DNA from: a virus
Reading direction: 5' to 3' (one strand)
IMG/VR virus record: IMGVR_UViG_3300046425_000186
Coordinates: 1-53,862 of that record
DNA length: 53,862 bases
Shown: piece by piece, positions 7,147 through 13,815 of the stretch
How the letters are laid out: each line of letters begins with the position of its first letter
How positions within the stretch are numbered: position 1 is the stretch's first letter
The notes under the pieces: generated by a model
What the model was told of the DNA's origin: nothing
The model's input: only the letters and a program-made list of their open reading frames with translations
The model's database searches: none
Translations under genes and position numbers: made by a program

Positions 7147-9045
7147 ATGGGATTAAAAAAAGGTTATTTTAAAAATTTAAAAGGTGGTGTGAATCATAGT
7201 CCACTTAGAATGCACAAAGGTAAACCTCATAGTAAAAAAGATTTTAAAGGTTTACTAGCACATAAGCTTGCTACTCAAGAATACTCTTCAGTCGATGAAA
7301 GACTACAAAACCTACCCGCTTCAGATAATCTAGCTATAGAAAAATTTATAAAAAACAACAATATATCTTCAGAAAATTTAAAAAACAATGCGGCTGTAAT
7401 CAGAGAGCGGAACAAGAAGAAAATACAAGAAAATCAAAACAAAAACAGAGCAACTATTAGCCAAGGGCCTGTAACAGCACAAGAAAAAAAACAAAGAGAA
7501 ATAGAAAACAAAAGAGGTGAAGAGATTTATAACGCATCATTAAACTTGCTAGAAAGACCTTTAGCTTACTTAAGTGATCCCTCTGCTATTTTAGGTGATA
7601 TGGGTATTAATTCTTTTTTAGGTTTTGATACTGGAAACACAACACAGTTAGCTAGAGATATAGAAACAATGAGGCAAAATCCTGACTTGTCTTATTTTGA
7701 TAAACTAAAAGCTAAAACCAAAATGGGTGTTGATATGGTTCCAGCAGCAACTCTTAATACCGCGTTAGGTATGATAGGCGCTGGAGGTGTGGGCACTGGA
7801 GTCAAAGGAGCTACTAGTTATGTTGGAAATGTTATAAATAACACTGTTAATCCTTTAGCTGGACTAGGAAAACCTACACTAAACGCATTAAGCGGAGCCT
7901 TAACAAACAATATTGACGACGTTGGTGTAGATGCTGTTCAACAAGCAATAAACACTCAAAGAGGAACTACGGGTGTAAATTACAATCTAGACAATATAAG
8001 AAATATTGGAGATTTTTCTTTTGATATTAGTAGTTTACCTGAAAGAACTACAACTGATAACGCCGCGCTTGATTTTATTAATCAAAAAATACTTGGATCT
8101 GACAAAAAATTAGGTATCGCATTAGAACCATTAGCAAGAGAATTAAGAAAAGGAGCTACTACGGTTAGAGAAGCCAGAGAGTTCGCTGCTAATAACATGC
8201 AGTCAGATCAAGGGCAACAAAGATTGACTGATTTAATTACAGAAACAATTGATAGTAGAGCTAAGATTCCAGCTAACCTTAACTCGTTTAAAGACTTTGA
8301 ATTAGTTAAAAAAATGTCCCCTAAAACTAAACAAGAATATGTTGATTATTTTAAAAAACGCCACCAAGAAAAGTTAACTAACGCAAAAAGTATTAATGAA
8401 TTAGTAGATGAACTAGCTTTTGATTCCCAAGGTAACTATAATCCAAGCGCAGCAGTTAAAGCTATTTACGGAAACAATAAAAATATTCCAAAATCTATAA
8501 TTGATAATGCTTTTTGGGATAGTAAAACTAAAACTCCAGTTTTAGGTGCTAATTTTACAGGATCAAGCCCAACAGCATATCATGAATTACTTGGTCACGG
8601 TGGTCAAGAAATTGATGGTTTAGGATATATAAGTTCTGATAATACATTACGAAATCTATCACAAAGAAACACTTTTACACCAGATCAGGATTATTTTAAT
8701 ACCGGTAGTGGAGGTAGAGAACCATACGCTTTTGCTCAAGAATTAAAAAAATCACTTTATGACGAAGGTCTTCTTAAAAACAATAATGGAACTTGGGAAA
8801 CTATCACGCCAGAAATGCTTGAAAAAGCTAGAAATATATTTAAAAAATCACCAAAAGGAAATATATCTGGACCACAAGATGGTGGAAGGTTTTTTAATGA
8901 AGTTAGAGCATTAGAATTTGTAGAAGATCTTGAAGGTTTATCTAAAGAAATGAATAAATTAATTGGTGCAAACAATCCTGGTGATCCAGATGGTAAAAAC
9001 AAATTTGATATGCTAAAAGCTAACTCAATGGAAGTTAACACGTAA
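7147..9045 (+). CDS. virion-associated-type protein with HELLGH motif
   Basis: 632 aa. The N-terminus is basic (LKKGYFKNLKGGVNHSPLRM), followed by a helical, coiled-coil-like region (75-140). A Gly/Ala-rich segment (about 205-260) could touch a membrane. A C-terminal domain carries AYHELLGHGGQE (H479, E480, H484). HELLGH has one more residue than HExxH and is the zinc motif of M49 dipeptidyl peptidase III; the segment REPYAFAQELK about 45 residues on may supply another ligand. It starts 2 bases after the preceding peptidase-like gene. It could be an ejected or internal virion enzyme. The M49 link rests on one short motif. Confidence 0.7.
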   Translation: MGLKKGYFKNLKGGVNHSPLRMHKGKPHSKKDFKGLLAHKLATQEYSSVDERLQNLPASDNLAIEKFIKNNNISSENLKNNAAVIRERNKKKIQENQNKNRATISQGPVTAQEKKQREIENKRGEEIYNASLNLLERPLAYLSDPSAILGDMGINSFLGFDTGNTTQLARDIETMRQNPDLSYFDKLKAKTKMGVDMVPAATLNTALGMIGAGGVGTGVKGATSYVGNVINNTVNPLAGLGKPTLNALSGALTNNIDDVGVDAVQQAINTQRGTTGVNYNLDNIRNIGDFSFDISSLPERTTTDNAALDFINQKILGSDKKLGIALEPLARELRKGATTVREAREFAANNMQSDQGQQRLTDLITETIDSRAKIPANLNSFKDFELVKKMSPKTKQEYVDYFKKRHQEKLTNAKSINELVDELAFDSQGNYNPSAAVKAIYGNNKNIPKSIIDNAFWDSKTKTPVLGANFTGSSPTAYHELLGHGGQEIDGLGYISSDNTLRNLSQRNTFTPDQDYFNTGSGGREPYAFAQELKKSLYDEGLLKNNNGTWETITPEMLEKARNIFKKSPKGNISGPQDGGRFFNEVRALEFVEDLEGLSKEMNKLIGANNPGDPDGKNKFDMLKANSMEVNT

Positions 9046-9119
9046 TATTTCGCAATAACATGTGATAATACTATTGTAAGGGTTTATATTGAATTCTTAT
9101 AACAATTAAATTAAATATT

Positions 9120-9554
9120 ATGTTAAAAAACTTAAGCTTAACAAACATGCTCTATGGAATTGGAGCTGCGATTGTTATTTTAGGAGCATTGTTTAAAATA
9201 CAACACTGGAATGGTGGCTCTTTATTATTAACAATAGGTATGGTAACAGAGGCGGTTGTATTTATTTATTCTGCTTTTGAAAAAAAGAAAAAAGAAATAG
9301 ATGAGTCACGCACAACTGATCCATACAATCCTAAAGCTATTATAGAGGCTCAAAAAGAATACGTTAAAGAAATTAAAGATGCTATTAAAAATATTTCTTT
9401 AATTAATGAAGTTCATAAAAATCAACTTAAACTTGTTAAAGGCTCAACTGATGCTTATAAAAAAATTAATACAGAAGCTAATTCTTTAGCTCAACACACT
9501 TATTTTATGAGTAAAACTTATTATTCAATATTAAAAGCAATGAAAAGCAAGTAA
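9120..9554 (+). CDS. GldL-like inner-membrane protein (gliding/T9SS motor family)
   Basis: 144 aa with two predicted N-terminal membrane helices (about 11-28 and 34-52) and a C-terminal cytoplasmic helical region. The membrane part, YGIGAAIVILGALFKIQHW followed by LLTIGMVTEAVVFIYSAFE, closely follows the GldL signature YGxGAAVVIxGALFKIxH...GLxTEAxIFxxSAFE. The charged residues of the GldL motor helices are all present as K26, E44 and E54. GldL with GldM forms the proton-driven motor of type IX secretion and gliding. Host GldL is longer, so this copy lacks most of the C-terminal part. It lies 2 bases upstream of a holin-family gene. It could be a dominant-negative GldL, a superinfection-exclusion protein or a membrane protein recruited for lysis. 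The homology looks strong by eye; the role is inferred. Confidence 0.82.
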   Translation: MLKNLSLTNMLYGIGAAIVILGALFKIQHWNGGSLLLTIGMVTEAVVFIYSAFEKKKKEIDESRTTDPYNPKAIIEAQKEYVKEIKDAIKNISLINEVHKNQLKLVKGSTDAYKKINTEANSLAQHTYFMSKTYYSILKAMKSK

Positions 9555-9556
9555 CT

Positions 9557-9958
9557 ATGAAAAAAATTTGGCAATGGCTTACAGGTTCCGTCATAAAAGA
9601 AGTTGGCGAGGTTTTAGACAATCTTACAACAACTAAAGAGGAAAAGCTTGAAGCTCAGCGTCTTATTACAGAAATATTAGAAAAAGCCGACAAAGAAGCA
9701 CAAGAGCAAGTTACAGCAAGGTGGCAAGCGGATATGGCGTCAGATAGTAAACTATCTAAAAACATACGCCCTATGGTCTTAATATACCTAACAGTAATAT
9801 TTACAGCTTGTGCTTTTTTTCATGGTAATATAGGTGAATTTAAAATATCAGAAGAATATATACCAATATTCCAAACACTTCTAGTAACTGTTTATGGTGC
9901 TTATTTTGTTGGAAGAAGTTGGGAAAAAACAAAAAAAATAACAAACAAAAAAGATTAA
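9557..9958 (+). CDS. 3TM-type phage holin (GTA-holin family)
   Basis: 133 aa. The N-terminal helical part, SVIKEVGEVLDNLTTTKEEK, resembles the VGDLVDNLTTTDEE start of the three-helix holin family (PF11351-type). A long amphipathic helix, hydrophobic helices at about 75-95 and 105-120, and the ending YGAYFVGRSWEK (family: GGYVVGRSxEK) follow. Holins open the inner membrane for the endolysin at the end of infection. The usual endolysin lies far away at 38605. The neighbouring GldL-like gene may be co-regulated with it. The family call is fairly firm. Confidence 0.82.
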   Translation: MKKIWQWLTGSVIKEVGEVLDNLTTTKEEKLEAQRLITEILEKADKEAQEQVTARWQADMASDSKLSKNIRPMVLIYLTVIFTACAFFHGNIGEFKISEEYIPIFQTLLVTVYGAYFVGRSWEKTKKITNKKD

Positions 9959-9961
9959 ATA

Positions 9962-10267
9962 ATGGGACAATACGGAAATCAACCTGATTTTATAACTAAC
10001 GACATACAAACTGTAACACCAGTTGCCGCAGCTTCTTTAACTGCAGCAGATTCATTAAATGGATCAATTATATATGTAGGTACAAGCTCTAGCGCTGATC
10101 TTCAAGTTATACCTGCTGGATCTGTTGGATCTAGTGGTTCTGGTTTACCTGGTTTAGCTCAAGCAATTACGTTTAAAAATGTACCGCAAGGAGAGTGGTT
10201 TCCTGTGGTTGTTGACTACGTTTTGTCTAATGCTACAACAGCAACCGACTTGGTAGCAGGAAAATAA
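9962..10267 (+). CDS. small virion protein, spike-base-like
   Basis: 101 aa, beta-rich, no Cys. The pattern GSIIYVGTSSSADLQVIPAG, then ITFKNVPQGEWFPVVV, then SNATTATDLVAGK is like the marine-phage family ALYVGxxGDLxVxxxxG...VTFxxVPxGxxxPIxVxxVxxTxTTATxIVALY, often annotated as a spike base protein (RCAP_rcc01079 type). It is followed by a small terminator. It is probably a structural protein on the virion surface. The family assignment is from memory. Confidence 0.72.
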   Translation: MGQYGNQPDFITNDIQTVTPVAAASLTAADSLNGSIIYVGTSSSADLQVIPAGSVGSSGSGLPGLAQAITFKNVPQGEWFPVVVDYVLSNATTATDLVAGK

Positions 10268-10268
10268 A

Positions 10269-10291
10269 GTATAGAAAATCTATACGTTTTT
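10269..10291 (+). terminator. weak Rho-independent terminator
   Basis: GTATAGA - AAA - TCTATAC is a perfect 7-bp stem, followed by GTTTTT. It sits just after the spike-base-like gene. The stem is AT-rich, so it is probably partial and lets some transcription continue into the packaging genes. Confidence 0.65.
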
Positions 10292-10311
10292 AAATTAAAT
10301 TAAATTAAATT

Positions 10312-10560
10312 ATGGCTAAAAAAGTTAAAAAACTTAAAAAAGAAGAATTAGAATTGTTAAATAAGCAACAAGCAGATATAGGTGAAATGCTTAAAAGTCT
10401 TGGTATTTTAGATGTTCAAAAAATGAATTTACACTCTAGAGTGAAGATACTAAGTGACGAAATTGAATCTACTAAAAAAGATTTAGAAGATAAATATGGT
10501 TCTGTTAATATAGATTTATCAACAGGTGAAATAACTCCAATAGAAAAAGAAAATGCCTAG
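10312..10560 (+). CDS. coiled-coil protein upstream of packaging genes
   Basis: 82 aa, almost entirely helical and charged (KKVKKLKKEELELLNKQQAD, then LHSRVKILSDEIESTKKDLE), with a short C-terminal tail DLSTGEITPIEKENA. It looks like a coiled coil. The leader is a tandem TTAAA repeat (ttaaattaaattaaattATG). It overlaps the next gene by 8 bases. The function is not recognised; proteins like this are common next to phage terminase genes. Confidence 0.65.
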   Translation: MAKKVKKLKKEELELLNKQQADIGEMLKSLGILDVQKMNLHSRVKILSDEIESTKKDLEDKYGSVNIDLSTGEITPIEKENA

Positions 10561-10780
10561 TAATATAAGAAAAATTAGCATTGGTTCTGATTATAAAAAC
10601 GATGCAATGCATTATTCTGTTGGTCAAATAGTTTACGGTGGTCACGAAATATCACATATACTTTTAGATGAATTTGATAATTCTTATAATATACACATAA
10701 AAAAGAACAACGAGGTATTGCCATGGAAGAAGTTTAATTCTAACATGGCTATATCAGTTGAGTATGATTTAGAGTACTAA
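10553..10780 (+). CDS. hypothetical protein
   Basis: 75 aa, not recognised. It has a beta-rich pattern (SVGQIVYGGHEISHILLDEF, NIHIKKNNEVLPWKKF). It overlaps the preceding gene by 8 bases, and its stop shares a base with the next start (TAATG), so it lies in a tightly packed operon leading to the terminase. No catalytic motif is seen. Confidence 0.6.
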   Translation: MPSNIRKISIGSDYKNDAMHYSVGQIVYGGHEISHILLDEFDNSYNIHIKKNNEVLPWKKFNSNMAISVEYDLEY

Positions 10781-11385
10781 TGAAAAGTCTATATGATTTT
10801 ATTGTAAAACCTATAGGCGAAACTTACAACAATGAAATTAATATTGATAAAAAAAAATTAATATTAAATAGTAAGATTGAAAGTTGGAAGTTTGTAAACA
10901 GGTTTGCAGAAGTAGTAGAAATACCAAAAGCATTTAAAACACCTATAAAAAAAGGTGACACGGTCATTGTTCATCAAAATGTTTTTAGAACATTTTATGA
11001 TATGAAAGGTCGAAAAAAAAAATCAAGATCTTATTTTAAAGATAATTTATACTTTTGTTCAGTAGATCAAATTTATTTATATAAAAATAAAAATGGTTAT
11101 AATTCTTTTGGTGAAAGATGTTTTATACAACCTATAAAAAACAATGACTATTTAACTGCAGATAAAGAGCAAAAGCTTGTTGGTATATTAAAATACGGAA
11201 ATAAGTCCTTAGAGTCGCTAGAAATAAACGAGGGAGACATTGTGGGTTATACGCCTGACGGTGAATGGGAATTTTTAATTGAAAACAAGCGACTATATTG
11301 TATGAAATCAAATGATATTGTAATTAAATATGAATACAAAGGAGACGAAAAAGAATATAATCCAAGCTGGTCAAAAAGCAGTTGA
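10780..11385 (+). CDS. tandem GroES-like beta-barrel protein
   Basis: 201 aa. Two segments have the look of GroES barrels. Residues 40-95 (AEVVEIPKAFKTPIKKGDTV, IVHQNVFR, LYFCSVDQIYLY) form one, and residues 115-190 (CFIQPIKN, KLVGILKYG, EINEGDIVGYTPDGEWEFLI, RLYCMKSNDIVIKY) form the other. The last part matches the GroES pattern VGDIVIFNDGYG...EEVLIMSESDILAIV. There is no clear mobile loop with a hydrophobic tripeptide, so binding to GroEL is uncertain. It sits upstream of the terminase and overlaps the next gene by 56 bases. It could be a structural or assembly protein built on the GroES fold. The fold is inferred from sequence pattern. Confidence 0.6.
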   Translation: MKSLYDFIVKPIGETYNNEINIDKKKLILNSKIESWKFVNRFAEVVEIPKAFKTPIKKGDTVIVHQNVFRTFYDMKGRKKKSRSYFKDNLYFCSVDQIYLYKNKNGYNSFGERCFIQPIKNNDYLTADKEQKLVGILKYGNKSLESLEINEGDIVGYTPDGEWEFLIENKRLYCMKSNDIVIKYEYKGDEKEYNPSWSKSS

Positions 11386-11605
11386 AGAATTAATTAAAGT
11401 AGCAAAAGAAGCTATTGTTGACTCAGATGACGACATATCAGCTGACAGACTTAAAAATGCCGCTGCTACTAAAAAACTAGCTATATTTGACGCTTTTGAA
11501 ATATTGAGTCGTATTGAAGAAGAAGAAAACTTGTTAAACGAAAAACCTAAAGAAGTTAAAGAAGAAAAAACTTTTAAGGGTTTTGCTGAAGGAAGATCTA
11601 AGTAA
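11330..11605 (+). CDS. small acidic helical protein, possible small-terminase analogue
   Basis: 91 aa, helical (NIIQAGQKAVEELIKVAKEA, ADRLKNAAATKKLAIFDAFE) with a charged tail. It starts inside the previous gene (56-base overlap, no later in-frame Met), and its TAA shares a base with the terminase ATG. Small terminase subunits usually sit right here and are of this size, but I see no HTH motif, so that role rests on position. The region 30-60 (DDDISADRLKNAAATKKLAI) is the most conserved-looking part. Confidence 0.6.
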   Translation: MNTKETKKNIIQAGQKAVEELIKVAKEAIVDSDDDISADRLKNAAATKKLAIFDAFEILSRIEEEENLLNEKPKEVKEEKTFKGFAEGRSK

Positions 11606-13815
11606 TGTACGAACAGAGTCTATATAAAGTTTTAAAAGATCATATAAAACCTAAAGTTCTTAAAAGAATGAATAGGTATAAAAAGTGGGAATATGGTTAT
11701 AATGAAGAACACGACATTGTAGTTATAAGTAAAGATGGTACTATTGGTGAGGTTTATGAAATACAAAATTTAAAAATTGCTTTACCTAAAGCTGATAATG
11801 TTTATTCTTTTGATTCTGACACATGGGAATATACTGAATACCCAAAAGAATTAAAAAAAATAAAATCAGTTTTTGATTGGGAAGAATATCCAATAGAATT
11901 TAAAGAAAAATGGTATGATTACATTGATAACGAATTTAATAAAAGAGAACAAGGGTTTTGGTTCTATAATAAGGGCTTGGCTACTTACATTACTGGTACT
12001 CACTTTATGTACTTGCAGTGGAGCAAAATTGACGTTGGGCAGCCAGACTTTAGGGAATCAAATAGATTATTCTACATTTTCTGGGAAGCTTGCAAAGCAG
12101 ACTCACGATGTTATGGAATGTGTTATCTTAAAAACAGACGTTCCGGATTTTCTTTTATGTCTTCAGCGGAAACCGTTAACATGGCGACAATTACGTCAGA
12201 TGCACGGTACGGTATCTTGTCTAAGTCTGGCCCCGATGCTAAGAAAATGTTCACAGACAAAGTCGTACCTATATCCGTCAACTACCCGTTCTTTTTTAAA
12301 CCCATCCAGGACGGTATGGACAGGCCCAAAACAGAACTTGCCTATAGAGTACCAGCGACAAAATACACAAGAAGAAAACTTGAAACAAACCAAAAGGTTC
12401 AAGAACTTGACGGGCTTGACACAACAATAGATTGGAAAAACACCGGTGATAACTCTTATGATGGTGAAAAACTAAAACTACTTGTACACGATGAAAGTGG
12501 TAAGTGGGAAAAACCTAATAACATATTAAACAACTGGAGAGTTACAAAAACCTGTTTAAGATTAGGTGGTAGAATTATAGGTAAATGCATGATGGGATCA
12601 ACATCAAATGCACTGGATAAAGGAGGTAGTAATTTTAAAAAACTATATAATGATTCAGACGTCAGAGAAAGAAACGCCAATGGAGAGACTCGCTCAGGAT
12701 TATATTCTTTGTTCATACCTATGGAATGGAACTACGAAGGCTACATTGATTCTTATGGCTTACCTGTCTTCGAAACTCCAAGTGAAAATACGAAAGGTCC
12801 GCATGGAAGAAAAATAAAAATAAGTGTACTAGAGTATTGGCAAAATGAAGTTGATGGATTAAAAAAAGATCAAGATGCTTTAAATGAGTTTTATAGACAA
12901 TTTCCAAGAACCGAACAACACGCTTTTAGAGATGAAGCAAAACAATCTTTATTTAATTTAACAAAGATATATGAGCAAATAGATTTTAATCAAGATTTTA
13001 AAAATGACCTGCTCGTTACAAAAGGATCTTTTCAATGGCAAAACGGAGTTAAAGATAGTAAAGTTTTATTTGTTCCTAATAAAAATGGAAGATTTAACAT
13101 ATCATGGGTACCTCCTGTAAGATTACAAAATATAGTAATAAATAAAAACGGAATTAAATATCCAGGTAATGAGCACATTGGTGCTTTTGGATGTGATCCA
13201 TATGATATATCTGGTACAGTAGACTCTAGAGGATCAAATGGTTCTCTACATGGTTTAACTAAATTTTCAATGGAAGACGCGCCTAATAGTATGTTTTTTT
13301 TAGAATACATAGCTAGACCTCAAACAGCTGAGATATTTTTTGAAGATGTACTTATGGCTTGTATATTTTATGGTATGCCAATATTAGCTGAAAATAACAA
13401 ACCAAGATTATTATATCATTTTAAAAGAAGAGGTTATAGAGGTTATTCTATGAACAGACCAGATAAGGTGTATATGAAATTGTCAGTTACAGAGAAAGAA
13501 ATAGGTGGTATACCTAATTCTAGTCAAGATATAAAACAAGCGCATGCCGCAGCTATAGAGTCTTATATAGAAACTTATGTAGGTAATTTAGGTGAAAAAT
13601 ACGGTGATATGTATTTTCAAAAAACATTAGAAGATTGGTCGAGATTTGATATAAACAACAGAACAAAACACGATGCTTCTATAAGTTCCGGTCTAGCAAT
13701 AATGGCTTGTAATAAAAACTTATACACACCTGTATTTAAAAGAAAAGTAGAGGTTAAAAATTTAGGTTTTAAAAAATACGATAATAAAGGATTTAGTTCA
13801 AAAATAATAAGATAA
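11605..13815 (+). CDS. terL: large terminase subunit (packaging ATPase-nuclease)
   Basis: 736 aa. It pumps DNA into the procapsid with ATP and cuts the concatemer. The ATPase region starts about residue 120. Its P-loop appears as YLKNRRSGFSFMSSAE (R178-S183), which departs from the usual GxGKS, and the Walker B/catalytic Glu is LLVHDES (about 291-297). The nuclease domain has GAFGCDPYDISGTVDSRG (Asp at about 532) and a late acidic site KHDASISSGLA (about 689). The portal gene follows with no gap. The stretch 12181-12360 is richer in G and C than the rest. The large-terminase call is firm from motif order, size and position before the portal. Confidence 0.88.
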   Translation: MYEQSLYKVLKDHIKPKVLKRMNRYKKWEYGYNEEHDIVVISKDGTIGEVYEIQNLKIALPKADNVYSFDSDTWEYTEYPKELKKIKSVFDWEEYPIEFKEKWYDYIDNEFNKREQGFWFYNKGLATYITGTHFMYLQWSKIDVGQPDFRESNRLFYIFWEACKADSRCYGMCYLKNRRSGFSFMSSAETVNMATITSDARYGILSKSGPDAKKMFTDKVVPISVNYPFFFKPIQDGMDRPKTELAYRVPATKYTRRKLETNQKVQELDGLDTTIDWKNTGDNSYDGEKLKLLVHDESGKWEKPNNILNNWRVTKTCLRLGGRIIGKCMMGSTSNALDKGGSNFKKLYNDSDVRERNANGETRSGLYSLFIPMEWNYEGYIDSYGLPVFETPSENTKGPHGRKIKISVLEYWQNEVDGLKKDQDALNEFYRQFPRTEQHAFRDEAKQSLFNLTKIYEQIDFNQDFKNDLLVTKGSFQWQNGVKDSKVLFVPNKNGRFNISWVPPVRLQNIVINKNGIKYPGNEHIGAFGCDPYDISGTVDSRGSNGSLHGLTKFSMEDAPNSMFFLEYIARPQTAEIFFEDVLMACIFYGMPILAENNKPRLLYHFKRRGYRGYSMNRPDKVYMKLSVTEKEIGGIPNSSQDIKQAHAAAIESYIETYVGNLGEKYGDMYFQKTLEDWSRFDINNRTKHDASISSGLAIMACNKNLYTPVFKRKVEVKNLGFKKYDNKGFSSKIIR

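Noticed and set aside
11915-12430. 171-aa open frame inside terL in another frame, with a 68-aa antisense frame at 12196-12402
   Set aside because: It lies fully within the terminase ATPase region and is explained by the GC-richer patch, which removes stop codons in other frames. Its product has no recognisable pattern.
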